Positions 1 to 7,735 of a stretch of 16,778 nt of DNA are shown here, one piece after another (positions within the stretch are counted from its first letter, which is position 1; each line of letters begins with the position of its first letter). The translations under genes and the position numbers were made by a program. Origin of the DNA: Methylocystaceae bacterium. Lineage in GTDB: Bacteria; Pseudomonadota; Alphaproteobacteria; Rhizobiales; Beijerinckiaceae. The DNA lies in NCBI GenBank assembly GCA_003105285.1, contig PQAN01000414.1:2281-19058 (forward strand), in the 5' to 3' direction. The notes below the pieces were generated by a model. It worked only from the letters and a program-made list of their open reading frames with translations. It searched no databases and was not told the origin of the DNA.

Positions 1-29
1 ATGTGTTTGTGTCGTTTAGGAGGGCGGCG

Positions 30-59
30 TTGACGGCGAATATCTTTAATTTTTTCTAT
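30..59 (+). promoter_or_regulatory. weak candidate sigma-70-like promoter upstream of hpnA
   Basis: A good -35-like hexamer TTGACG lies at 30-35, followed after 18 bases by TTCTAT at 54-59, which matches the -10 consensus at only three positions. The intervening stretch is unusually AT-rich for this window. It lies 77 nt before the hpnA start, and nothing else in 1-136 looks like a gene or RNA. This is a pattern match only. Confidence 0.2.
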
Positions 60-136
60 CTCGATTCCGCATTCGCTGGAGAGCGCCGCGCGGTTCGGGT
101 CTCGGATCATCGAGAGTCCGTCGGCGCGTCTTCGAT

Positions 137-1194
137 ATGAGCAGCGACGGAAGAGACATCGCCCTCGTGACGGGGGCCAGCGGTTTCATTGGCGGATCGG
201 TCGCCGCCCTTCTGCATGAGAGCGGGTTCGAGGTGCGCGCTTTCGTGCGGCCCTCCAGCCCGCGCGCGAATATAAGATCGCATTACCGGATCGCCGAAGG
301 CGATGTGACGGACCGCGAGAGCCTGCGCAAGGCGCTACGCGGAGTCCGCTATGTCTTTCACGTCGCCGCCGACTATCGTCTCTGGGCGCGCGACCCCGCC
401 GACATTCTGCGCACCAATGTGGAGGGCACGCGGCTCGTCATGCAGGAGGCGTTGCGCGCGGGAGTCGAGCGCATCGTCCATACGAGCAGCGTCGCGACCC
501 TCGCGCCCGACCCGTCGGGCCTCTGCGACGAGACGCGGCGGCTGACGCCGGAGGCGCGGCTCGGACCCTATAAGCGCAGCAAGGTCATATCCGAGCGTCT
601 CGTCGAGGAAATGATCGAGACGCGAGCGCTCTGCCGGCGGTGATCGTCAACCCGTCCGCGCCGCTCGGCCGCGGCGACGTGCGGCCGACGCCGACCGGCC
701 GGATCATCGTCGAGGCGATGCGCGGAAACATGCCCGCCTATGTCGACACGGGCCTCGACATCGTCCACGTCAACGACGTCGCCGCCGGCCATTTGGCCGC
801 GCTGAGACAGGGACGAATCGGCGAGCGCTATATCCTAGGCGGCGACCACATCGCTCTCTCCACGCTGCTAGCCGACGTCGCGGGTCTCGTCGGCCGCTCG
901 CCGCCGCTGTTCGGCTTGCCGCGCTGGCCGCTGGTTCCTTTCGCTTATGCGAATGAAGCGCTCGCCCGCCTGACGGGCCGCGAGCCTTTCCTCAATGTCG
1001 AGGGGCTGCGCCTCTCGGCGACGCCGATGTTCTTCGACGACGGCAAGGCGCGCCGCGAACTCGGCTACCAGTCCCGGCCCTATCGCCAAGCGATCGCCGA
1101 CGCCGTCGACTGGTTCCGGGCCGCGGAAAGGGTGAGGACGAAATCCGTCGTCTGCGAGGCGAACGGCGCGCCGCACAGCCTGCCGCGCAAATAG
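137..1194 (+). pseudogene. hpnA: hopanoid-associated sugar epimerase HpnA, interrupted by a frameshift
   Basis: An NAD-dependent epimerase/dehydratase of the extended SDR family, of the kind associated with hopanoid biosynthesis loci. The first part (137-643) has the Rossmann motif TGASGFIG at residues 12-19, a TSS segment near 115 and the catalytic YxxxK at Y145/K149. The family sequence then continues in another frame (about 622-1194) with ALPAVIVNPSAP, RPTPTGRIIVEA, PAYVDTGLDIVHVNDVA, GERYILGG, RLTGREPF and a C-terminal DAVDWFRA. The two halves join into one collinear protein of about 350 residues if one base is restored (or two removed) near 611-628, so the first frame stops early at 641-643. 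The start ATG at 137 has no clear Shine-Dalgarno sequence. It could be a true pseudogene or a sequencing error. The substrate of HpnA is not settled, and no other hopanoid gene is visible here. Confidence 0.8.
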
Positions 1195-1299
1195 CGGCGG
1201 CGTCGTTTCCGCAAAGGCGCGAATCCGTCTTGCACGGCGCTTCGCGAACGGGCAATCCTCGACGGGAGGAGCGTTCGGAGCGACGAGCGTCGGATCGAC

Positions 1300-1680
1300 A
1301 TGAATCGGGTTGGGCGGGTTCGAGACGATTTGTCTGCGAGGTTCGCGCGGCGGGCGGCCGAACGGACCATGGCTGCGTCGTTTTTCTTCGGCGCGAGCAT
1401 TCTCGTCGCCTGCTTCGTCTCGTCTCTTCCGCATCCGGCGCGCGCCCAGGCCGTCTCCGGCTTCAATTTCTGCGCCCCGCCGCATCGTCCGGCCTGTGTG
1501 TCGGAAAATTCGAGCAAAATAGCCGCGAATGCGTGCGATGAGGAGATCAAGTCCTATATCGCGACGGTTTTTCGCTATCGCGAGTGCCTCGAGACGGAAA
1601 GCGAGCGCGCCGTTCGCGAGTCGAACGAGGTCATAGATCAGTGGCGGTGCCGACAATCCGGCGAAAGATGCAAGCATTGA
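1300..1680 (+). CDS. small secreted six-cysteine protein, function unknown
   Basis: I do not recognise a family. The 126-residue product has a hydrophobic segment (about residues 25-42) ending in HPARAQA, which reads as a signal peptide cleaved after ARA near residue 49, so the mature protein should be periplasmic or secreted. The mature part is about 77 residues with exactly six cysteines (NFC, PAC, NAC, REC, WRC, ERC), an even number suited to three disulfides, and a charged, probably helical middle. The start is uncertain. ATG 1300 gives a long arginine-rich n-region, while ATG 1369 (residue 24) gives a more ordinary signal peptide. The GGGAGGA near 1264-1270 is too far upstream to decide. 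Its 3' end overlaps the glycosyltransferase start by 13 nt, suggesting co-transcription. Confidence 0.6.
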   Translation: MNRVGRVRDDLSARFARRAAERTMAASFFFGASILVACFVSSLPHPARAQAVSGFNFCAPPHRPACVSENSSKIAANACDEEIKSYIATVFRYRECLETESERAVRESNEVIDQWRCRQSGERCKH

Positions 1681-2972
1681 GCGCTCCGTCGCGTCCCGTC
1701 GTCTATGACGTCACCCGCCTGGTGACGCGCGCGCTCAACCCGACGCCGAACGGCATCGACCGCGTCGATTTCGCGCTCGCGCGCCATTTTCTGTCGGGCG
1801 AAGGCGATCATGCTGCGCTGATCTGCACCGCACTCGGCCCGCGCCTCGCCTCGGCCGCCGACGCCTATCGCACAATCGTCGACATCGAGACCTATTGGAA
1901 CGAATATATCGCGCCGGCGCGCGACGAGGTTTATGAGTCGCTCGTCGCGGCCTTGGACGGCGGTCCTCGCGCCGCGAGAGGCGCGCTGCGCGTGAAGCGC
2001 TCGGGGCTCGATTCCATCGCCGCGAACTGGCGCGCGATGCGAAATTGGGCGTTGCGTCTCGGCCGGCCGATCGGCGAGGTTCCGGCCGGCGCGATCTATG
2101 TCAATGCGAGCCAGTTCCTGCTCGACAAGGCGTGGTTCCTGCGCTGGCTCGGCGATCGGCCGGATGTGAAGCCGTGCTTCTTCGTCCATGATCTGCTGCC
2201 GATCGAGACGCCCGAGTTCTTTCGCCCCGGCGAGCCGCCGAAACATCTCGCGGCGATGCGCAACGTCTCCCGCCTCGCGGCGGGCGCCATCGTGGGATCG
2301 AATACGGTGGCCCGGCGCCTGCGGGCCTTCGCGGCGCGGAATGGACGAGAGGACCTCCCTCTCTGTGTCGCCAGCCTCCCCATATCGCCAGTCTTCGAGG
2401 CGCGCCGGCCGGTCGACGCGCGCCTCGAGGGTCGACGCTATTTCGTCGTTTGCGGAACGATCGAGCCGCGCAAGAATCACCTGACATTGCTCAACGTCTG
2501 GCGTGAACTGGCGTGGCGCTTCGGACCCGCGACGCCGAAGCTCGTCGTCATCGGCAAGCGCGGCTGGCACAATGAGAATGTGCTCGATCTGCTGGAGCGA
2601 TGCGAAGCATTGCGCCCTCACGTCATCGAGGCGGCGGGCCTCTCCACTCCCGCCTTGCGGAACCTGTTCGCCGGCGCGCGGGCGGTGCTGACGCCCTCCT
2701 TCGACGAAGGCTTCGGCCTGCCGGTGGCGGAAGCCGCTGCGGCCGGCGCGCCGGTGATCGCATCGGACATAGAGGTCTTCCGCGAAATCGGCGGCGACGC
2801 TCTCGACTACATCGATCCGCTGGACGGGCTCGGCTGGCGCGACGCGATCATCGATTATGCCGGGCCAGGTTCGAAGCGGCGCGCCGACGCGTTGGCGCGC
2901 GCGGGAACGATCCGGCGAGACGACGGCGCGTCCTTCTTTGCGAAGGCGGACGCGTTTCTCGCGGGCCTTTGA
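1668..2972 (+). CDS. glycosyltransferase family 4 (GT-B fold), polysaccharide type
   Basis: Predicted retaining GT-B glycosyltransferase that would transfer a sugar from a nucleotide-sugar donor; acceptor unknown. Counting from ATG 1668 (434 residues), the N-terminus has VVYDVTRLVTR and PNGIDRVDFALA, a pattern I associate with GT1/GT4-type enzymes of capsule and LPS clusters. The C-terminal donor domain has CGTIEPRKNH (262-271), LVVIGKRGW, a segment resembling AGLSTPALRNLFAGARAVL, and the EX7E motif in FDEGFGLPVAEA with E347 and E355. No membrane segment is seen. I chose ATG 1668 because the family-like sequence starts just after it. The frame is open upstream to 1584, with GTG options at 1641 and 1647 preceded by a weak GAGG. 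The gene overlaps the upstream small gene by 13 nt, and 223 bp separate it from pyrH. Family call is firm, substrate unknown. Confidence 0.85.
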   Translation: MQALSAPSRPVVYDVTRLVTRALNPTPNGIDRVDFALARHFLSGEGDHAALICTALGPRLASAADAYRTIVDIETYWNEYIAPARDEVYESLVAALDGGPRAARGALRVKRSGLDSIAANWRAMRNWALRLGRPIGEVPAGAIYVNASQFLLDKAWFLRWLGDRPDVKPCFFVHDLLPIETPEFFRPGEPPKHLAAMRNVSRLAAGAIVGSNTVARRLRAFAARNGREDLPLCVASLPISPVFEARRPVDARLEGRRYFVVCGTIEPRKNHLTLLNVWRELAWRFGPATPKLVVIGKRGWHNENVLDLLERCEALRPHVIEAAGLSTPALRNLFAGARAVLTPSFDEGFGLPVAEAAAAGAPVIASDIEVFREIGGDALDYIDPLDGLGWRDAIIDYAGPGSKRRADALARAGTIRRDDGASFFAKADAFLAGL

Positions 2973-3127
2973 CAGGTTTTCGTCCGATCGACTCGCGCCG
3001 GCGGCTCTCTCCGCTCGCCTGGAGCGACGATCCGAGCGCCTGCGGCGCGGCGAAGACGAAACGGTCGACTATCGGCTCGGGGTCGCCGGCGGAAATTCAT
3101 GAAGACCCGGAGACCGGCTCCCCCGCC

Positions 3128-3156
3128 TTGCCGGCTCCGCGCCGGTTGCCTATTAC
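3128..3156 (+). promoter_or_regulatory. candidate sigma-70-like promoter of the pyrH-frr block
   Basis: TTGCCG at 3128-3133 and TATTAC at 3151-3156 are separated by exactly 17 bases and lie about 40 nt before the pyrH ATG. Each hexamer matches the consensus at four of six positions. The position suits the first gene of the conserved block after a 223-bp gap, but there is no independent support. Confidence 0.35.
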
Positions 3157-3195
3157 AGTCATCGACCGCACCGGCTTCAGCGAAAGAGAGAGCAA

Positions 3196-3924
3196 ATGGC
3201 GAGCCCCACGATCCTGCCGAAATGGAAACGGGTCGTCGTCAAGCTCTCGGGCGAGGCTCTTCAGGGCTCCGCGCCGCACGGTCTCGACGCCGCCACATTG
3301 GAGCGCGTCGCGCGCGATCTCGCCTCGGCGGCCGAACTCGGGACCGAGATCGCCGTCGTCGTCGGCGGCGGGAATTTCTTTCGCGGCATTCTCGGCGCCG
3401 ACACGGGAATCGAGCGGGCGCGCGCCGATTCGATCGGCATGCTGGCGACGGTCATGAACGGGCTCGCCCTCGAGCAGGCGATCGAGGCGCAGGGGCGACA
3501 GGCGCGCGCGCTCTCGGCCGTGCCCATGCCGTCCTTGTGCGAATCCTTTTCCCGGCGGGCGGCTCTGCATCATCTCGCCAAGGGGAGGGTGGTCATCGCC
3601 GCCGGCGGCACGGGACTGCCGTTTTTCACGACGGATACGCCCGCGGTGGTCCGGGCGGCGGAGCTCTCGGCCGACGCCGTGCTGAAGGCCACGCAGGTCG
3701 ACGGCGTCTACACCGCCGATCCCAAGCGCGACCCCGCCGCCCGCCGCTACGAGAGCCTGACCCATGACGAGGCGATCGCCAGGAATCTCGCCGTCATGGA
3801 CACGGCCGCCTTCGCTCTTGCCCGCGAGAACAAGATTCCGATAATCGTTTTCTCCATCGCCGGCGAGGGAGCCATCCGCGCCGTTCTCGAAGGCAACGGA
3901 CGCGCCACGCACGTTGTTCCCTGA
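3196..3924 (+). CDS. pyrH: UMP kinase (uridylate kinase)
   Basis: Phosphorylates UMP to UDP with ATP in cytosolic pyrimidine nucleotide synthesis; it belongs to the amino-acid kinase fold, unlike eukaryotic UMP/CMP kinases. The 242 residues match the usual bacterial length. Visible motifs are VVVKLSGEAL with K16, GGGNFFRG at 57-64, DSIGM at 78-82, the loop GGTGLPFFTTDT at 137-148 and VDGVYTADPK. A purine-rich AAGAGAGAG sits just before ATG 3196. In most alphaproteobacteria pyrH follows rpsB and tsf; here a glycosyltransferase gene lies 223 bp upstream instead, so the gene probably uses its own promoter. frr follows after a 236-bp gap. Confidence 0.97.
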   Translation: MASPTILPKWKRVVVKLSGEALQGSAPHGLDAATLERVARDLASAAELGTEIAVVVGGGNFFRGILGADTGIERARADSIGMLATVMNGLALEQAIEAQGRQARALSAVPMPSLCESFSRRAALHHLAKGRVVIAAGGTGLPFFTTDTPAVVRAAELSADAVLKATQVDGVYTADPKRDPAARRYESLTHDEAIARNLAVMDTAAFALARENKIPIIVFSIAGEGAIRAVLEGNGRATHVVP

Positions 3925-4098
3925 GCGCTTTCCCGCCGAGGCGGACGCCGGCTCGACGCCGCGAGCGAGGCCGGAACAACAGGCTGGAATCTTTTCGCGT
4001 CCCCGCGGAAGCGAAGAAAACCGGCGAGGCCCGGACGCGCGAGCCGAGGCGGATTTCCACTTCGGCCCGATATGCTCTATGGGAGGCGATGCTCATTC

Positions 4099-4124
4099 GG
4101 GGGCGTTGGAAGACGCCCTTATTT
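4099..4124 (+). terminator. possible terminator or attenuator hairpin before frr
   Basis: GGGCGT (4101-4106) pairs with ACGCCC (4113-4118) around a six-base loop TGGAAG. Two further G-T pairs extend the foot, and the tail reads TTATTT. The stem is short and lies 37 nt before the frr start. It is the only structured element I see in the 236-bp pyrH-frr gap (3925-4160); the rest of that gap shows no gene and no convincing promoter. Confidence 0.3.
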
Positions 4125-4160
4125 CCTGTAACCAGAACATCACGACAGGCGATCTTCCTC

Positions 4161-4721
4161 ATGAGCCAGACTTTCGATCTGCCCGACTTGAAACGGCGAA
4201 TGCAGGGCGCGCTGGCGACCTTGAAGCACGAACTCGGCGGATTGCGCACGGGCCGCGCCTCGGCGAGCCTGCTGGAGCCCATCCACGTCGAGGCTTATGG
4301 ACAGTCGACGCCTCTCAATCAGGTGGCGACGATCAGCGTGCCCGAACCGCGTCTCCTCTCCGTGCAAGTGTGGGACAAGGGCCTGGTCTCGGCCGTGGAC
4401 AAGGCCATTCGCGATTCCAATCTCGGCCTCACCCCGACCGTCGAGGGCCAGACGCTTCGCATCCGCACGCCGGAACTCAACGAGCAGCGCCGCAAGGAGC
4501 TCGTCAAAGTCGCCCACAAATACGCCGAGGATGCGCGCGTCTCCGTGCGGCACGTGCGCCGCGACGGCCTCGATGTGCTGAAAAAGCTGCTCAAGGACCA
4601 CGCCATCCCCGAGGACGACGAGAAGCGTCACGAGAGCGAGGTTCAGAAGGCCACCGACGAGGCGGTGCGCGAAATCGACGCCGTGCTCGCGCAAAAGGAA
4701 AAAGAAATTTTGCAGGTCTGA
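4161..4721 (+). CDS. frr: ribosome recycling factor
   Basis: With EF-G, splits post-termination ribosomes so that subunits, mRNA and tRNA are released; cytosolic. The 186-residue product from ATG 4161 (MSQTFDLPDLKRRM) matches the usual length of about 185. It has the conserved GLRTGRAS (27-34), a central segment with SVQVWDKG and AIRDSNLGL.P, LTEERR-like LNEQRRKEL, and the basic VRHVRRD hinge region before a long helical, charged C-terminus. The frame is open to an earlier ATG at 4089, but those extra residues are not family-like. The Shine-Dalgarno sequence is poor (ACAGGCGA). uppS begins 57 nt after its stop. Confidence 0.96.
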   Translation: MSQTFDLPDLKRRMQGALATLKHELGGLRTGRASASLLEPIHVEAYGQSTPLNQVATISVPEPRLLSVQVWDKGLVSAVDKAIRDSNLGLTPTVEGQTLRIRTPELNEQRRKELVKVAHKYAEDARVSVRHVRRDGLDVLKKLLKDHAIPEDDEKRHESEVQKATDEAVREIDAVLAQKEKEILQV

Positions 4722-4778
4722 CTTTGCGCGGCGTCGCCGACGCACGATTCTTGGATCAACCGGGGCGTGGAACGAAAG

Positions 4779-5558
4779 ATGGGAGACGGCGAGGTCTTGG
4801 AATTGGGGTCCGCGGCTCTGGCGCCGAGGTCTGCGCCGCGTCATGTCGCGCTCATCATGGACGGCAACGGCCGCTGGGCGGAGGCGCGCGGCCTGCCGCG
4901 ATTCGAGGGCCATCGTCGCGGCGTCGAGGCGCTGCGCAAGACGGTGCGCGCGGCGATCGAATTCGGCGTCGATTATTTGACCGTCTATTCCTTCTCCGTC
5001 GAGAACTGGTCGCGCCCTCCGGAGGAGGTGCGCAGTCTGCTCGCCTTGCTGCATCGTTTCATCCGCAACGACCTCGCCGAATTGCAGGCCAATAATGTGC
5101 GCGTGAAGGTCATCGGCGCGCGCGCGGATCTTACGACCGATATCGCCGCTCTACTGCGGGAGGCCGAGGAGATCACAGCGGAGAACACTGGCCTCACGCT
5201 GGTCGTCGCCTTCAATTACGGCGCCCGGCAGGAAATCGCGGCGGCGGCGCGTTCGCTCGCCGAGGACGTCGCCGCCGGGCTCTTGCGGCCGTCCGATATC
5301 GATCCCGCGGCGATCGCCTCTCGGCTCGACACGGCCGGCATTCCAGATCCCGATCTCATCATTCGCACCTCCGGCGAGCAGCGCCTGTCCAATTTCATGC
5401 TCTGGCAGGCGGCCTATGCCGAGTTTTTGTTCGTGCCCGTCAATTGGCCGGATTTCGACAGAGCGGCGTTCGAGGCCGCGATCGCCGATTATGCGCATCG
5501 CGACCGCAGGTTCGGCGGGCTGGAGGCCGTTGGCCGCAAGGCGAAGACGGCTTCATGA
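4779..5558 (+). CDS. uppS: isoprenyl transferase (undecaprenyl diphosphate synthase)
   Basis: Cis-prenyltransferase that extends farnesyl diphosphate with isopentenyl diphosphate to the C55 carrier lipid used for peptidoglycan and O-antigen; acts at the cytoplasmic face of the membrane. From ATG 4779 it has 259 residues. Signatures are LIMDGNGRWA with catalytic Asp28, FSVENWSRP (72-80), VAFNYGARQEI, and RTSGEQRLSNF (196-206) followed by YAEFLF with the Mg-binding Glu215. A GTG at 4767 would add four residues; I preferred the ATG. Its stop overlaps the cdsA start as ATGA (5555-5558), indicating translational coupling. Dxr, three genes on, supplies the same isoprenoid pathway. Confidence 0.95.
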   Translation: MGDGEVLELGSAALAPRSAPRHVALIMDGNGRWAEARGLPRFEGHRRGVEALRKTVRAAIEFGVDYLTVYSFSVENWSRPPEEVRSLLALLHRFIRNDLAELQANNVRVKVIGARADLTTDIAALLREAEEITAENTGLTLVVAFNYGARQEIAAAARSLAEDVAAGLLRPSDIDPAAIASRLDTAGIPDPDLIIRTSGEQRLSNFMLWQAAYAEFLFVPVNWPDFDRAAFEAAIADYAHRDRRFGGLEAVGRKAKTAS

Positions 5559-6421
5559 GCGATCCCCTTCGATCTCCCGTCGCTCTGGCCGCCGCGAAGG
5601 CAGGAAAATTCGGCGATCTCGGTCCGCGCGTCGTTTCGGCGCTGGCGCTGGTGTCGGGGGCTCTGGCCGCCCTTTATGTGGGCGGCGACGCCTTCGCGCT
5701 GTTCTGGCTGCTCGCGGCTTTCGCCATATCCTGGGAATGGCAGGGCCTCATCGGCGGAGAGATGCGCCTCGCCCGCGTCGCTCTGGGCGGCGCGGCGCTC
5801 GCCGCCGCGGCCGCCTTCGCCTCCCATGGCGGAGGGAGGATCGCGCTGTCGATCCTCGTCGCATTCGGCGTGATTCTCGGCGCCCTGGCGGGGCCGGGGC
5901 GTCGCCTGTGGGCGTTCTGCGGCGTTTTCTACGCCGGGTCTCTCGTCGTCTCCGCCTGCCTCCTGCGCCAGTCGGCTCAATTCGGCGCGCTCTCCATCGC
6001 ATGGCTGTTCGCCGTCGTCTGGGCGACGGACGTGATGGCCTATTTCGGCGGCCGCATCATCGGCGGGCCAAAGCTCTGGCCGAGCATTTCGCCCGGCAAG
6101 ACATGGTCTGGAACGCTCGTCGGCGTGACGAGCGGGGCGCTCCTCGGGCTCGGCGTCGCATGGGCGATCGGAACGCCCGGAACGGCCTCCGCGCCGCTGT
6201 TTCTGATCGGCCTCGCCGCCGCGGCGCTGGCGCAGGCCGGCGACCTGTTCGAATCCTGGATCAAGCGACGCTTCGGCGTGAAGGATTCGAGCCGGCTCAT
6301 TCCCGGCCACGGCGGCGTGATGGACCGTCTGGACGGCTTCATTCTCGCGAGCGCCTTCGCCGCTCTGCTCGGCGGTTTGCGCGGCCAGTCCTCGCTCGCG
6401 GCCGGCCTCTTCATCTGGTAG
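5555..6421 (+). CDS. cdsA: phosphatidate cytidylyltransferase (CDP-diacylglycerol synthase)
   Basis: Makes CDP-diacylglycerol from phosphatidic acid and CTP, the branch point for membrane phospholipids; an integral inner-membrane enzyme. The 288 residues contain several hydrophobic, Ala/Leu-rich segments, WATDVMAYFGGR and ISPGKTWSG, and end with the CDS family signature in SWIKRRFGVKDSSRLIPGH followed by GGVMDRLDG, including the Mg-binding Asp residues. The ATG at 5555 is fixed by its 4-nt overlap with uppS. The stop lies 9 nt before dxr, so the genes are almost certainly co-transcribed. Confidence 0.95.
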   Translation: MSDPLRSPVALAAAKAGKFGDLGPRVVSALALVSGALAALYVGGDAFALFWLLAAFAISWEWQGLIGGEMRLARVALGGAALAAAAAFASHGGGRIALSILVAFGVILGALAGPGRRLWAFCGVFYAGSLVVSACLLRQSAQFGALSIAWLFAVVWATDVMAYFGGRIIGGPKLWPSISPGKTWSGTLVGVTSGALLGLGVAWAIGTPGTASAPLFLIGLAAAALAQAGDLFESWIKRRFGVKDSSRLIPGHGGVMDRLDGFILASAFAALLGGLRGQSSLAAGLFIW

Positions 6422-6430
6422 GCGGATTTC

Positions 6431-7675
6431 ATGGCTACGAGCACTAAAGCGACTCCTTCGTCCTCTTCCGCGGCCCGAGGCCGCCCCCGACGCATCGTCC
6501 TGCTGGGCGCGACCGGGTCGGTCGGCCGGTCGACCGTCGATCTGCTGGAGCGCGATCCGGAAGGGTTCAGCGTGGCGGCGGTCGTCGGCGGACGCGACGC
6601 CGCGGCGCTGGCGCGGGTCGCCCGCGCGGTGAACGCGGAATTCGCGGCGATCAGCGACGCGAGCGCCTATGGCGCGCTGAAGGAGGCGCTCGCGGGGACG
6701 AATATCGGCGTCGGCGCCGGCCCCGAAGCGGTGATCGAGGCGGCGGTGCGGGAGGCCGATCTCGTCGTCAGCGCCATCGTCGGCGCGGCCGGCGTCGCGC
6801 CGACCTACGCCGCGCTGGCGCTCGGACGCGACGTCGCGCTCGCCAACAAGGAATGTCTGGTATGCGCGGGCATCCCGTTCATTAAGACGGCCAAGCGCAC
6901 CGGCGCCCGGCTGTTGCCGATGGACAGCGAGCACAACGCCATTTTCCAGGCGCTGGGCGGAGCCGATGCGGCGACGGTCGAGCGCATGACGCTGACCGCT
7001 TCGGGCGGGCCGTTTCGAACCTGGAGCCGCGAGGCGATCGCCAGGGCCACGCCCGAGCAGGCGCTCACGCATCCCAATTGGGCGATGGGGCCGAAGATCA
7101 CCGTCGACTCCGCCGGCATGATGAACAAGGGCCTGGAGCTGATCGAGGCGCATCATCTGTTCGCGGTGGCGGCCGAGAAGCTCGATGTCGTCGTGCATCC
7201 GCAGTCCGTCGTCCACGGACTCGTGTCTTTCTCCGACGGCTCGGTCACGGCCGGCCTCGCCGCGCCCGACATGCGCGTGCCGATCGCCCATTGCCTCGGC
7301 TATCCGGTCCGGCTCGAGACGCCGGCCCCGCGGCTCGATCTCGCGGCGATCGGCGCACTTACTTTCGAGAAGCCGGATTTCGAACGGTTTCCGGCCCTGC
7401 GGCTGGCGCTCGACGTGCTGGCCGGCGGCGGCGGTCTGCCGACGGTGCTCAACGCCGCCAATGAGATCGCCGTCGAGAGCTTTCTCGCGCGGCGCATCGG
7501 CTTCGACGGCATCGTGCGCCATGTGGCCGAGGCCTGCGAGGCGGCGCTCAAGGACGGCACGGCGCGCGAACCTTCCTCCGTTGAGGAGGCGCTCCATGTC
7601 GACCATATAGTCAGAGAAAGATCGCGGGGCGCCTTGGCGGCGACGACCGCTTCGGGCATGTTGACGCTTCAGTAA
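6431..7675 (+). CDS. dxr: 1-deoxy-D-xylulose 5-phosphate reductoisomerase
   Basis: Second enzyme of the MEP pathway: converts DXP to 2-C-methyl-D-erythritol 4-phosphate with NADPH and a divalent metal; cytosolic. The 414 residues carry the NADPH-binding GATGSVG (26-32), ANKE (138-141), metal-binding Asp165 and Glu167 in MDSEHNAIFQ, the flexible-loop ASGGPF (190-195), HPNWAMGPK, and TVDSAGMMNKGLELIEA ending at residue 240. The first 18 or so residues (Ser/Thr/Ala-rich) extend beyond the usual start, but no better internal start is obvious. In a hopanoid producer this pathway would supply hopanoids as well as the UppS product. rseP follows after 60 nt. Confidence 0.97.
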   Translation: MATSTKATPSSSSAARGRPRRIVLLGATGSVGRSTVDLLERDPEGFSVAAVVGGRDAAALARVARAVNAEFAAISDASAYGALKEALAGTNIGVGAGPEAVIEAAVREADLVVSAIVGAAGVAPTYAALALGRDVALANKECLVCAGIPFIKTAKRTGARLLPMDSEHNAIFQALGGADAATVERMTLTASGGPFRTWSREAIARATPEQALTHPNWAMGPKITVDSAGMMNKGLELIEAHHLFAVAAEKLDVVVHPQSVVHGLVSFSDGSVTAGLAAPDMRVPIAHCLGYPVRLETPAPRLDLAAIGALTFEKPDFERFPALRLALDVLAGGGGLPTVLNAANEIAVESFLARRIGFDGIVRHVAEACEAALKDGTAREPSSVEEALHVDHIVRERSRGALAATTASGMLTLQ

Positions 7676-7735
7676 CCAAGACGGGTCGGCGGCGCCGGCC
7701 GAACTCTTGGCAGGCGTGCGCGCCGGGAGCGTCCC

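Noticed and set aside
1..33. Ten-codon frame reading MCLCRLGGRR, similar in flavour to cysteine-rich leader peptides
   Set aside because: It begins exactly at the window edge, has no visible upstream context and no attenuator-like structure after it. It may be chance or part of another gene.
1218..1246. Hairpin after hpnA (CGCGAA/TTCGCG with inner CCGT/ACGG)
   Set aside because: Bulged, short, and without a T-run; such pairings are common by chance at this GC content.
2928..2953. GCGTCC...GGACGC inverted repeat at the end of the glycosyltransferase gene
   Set aside because: It lies inside the coding sequence, has an unpaired bulge, and is not followed by T's.
3914..5095. A 393-codon plus-strand frame across the pyrH-frr gap, frr and early uppS
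   Set aside because: Arg/Gly/Ala-rich with no motif, and it overlaps two certain genes in another frame.
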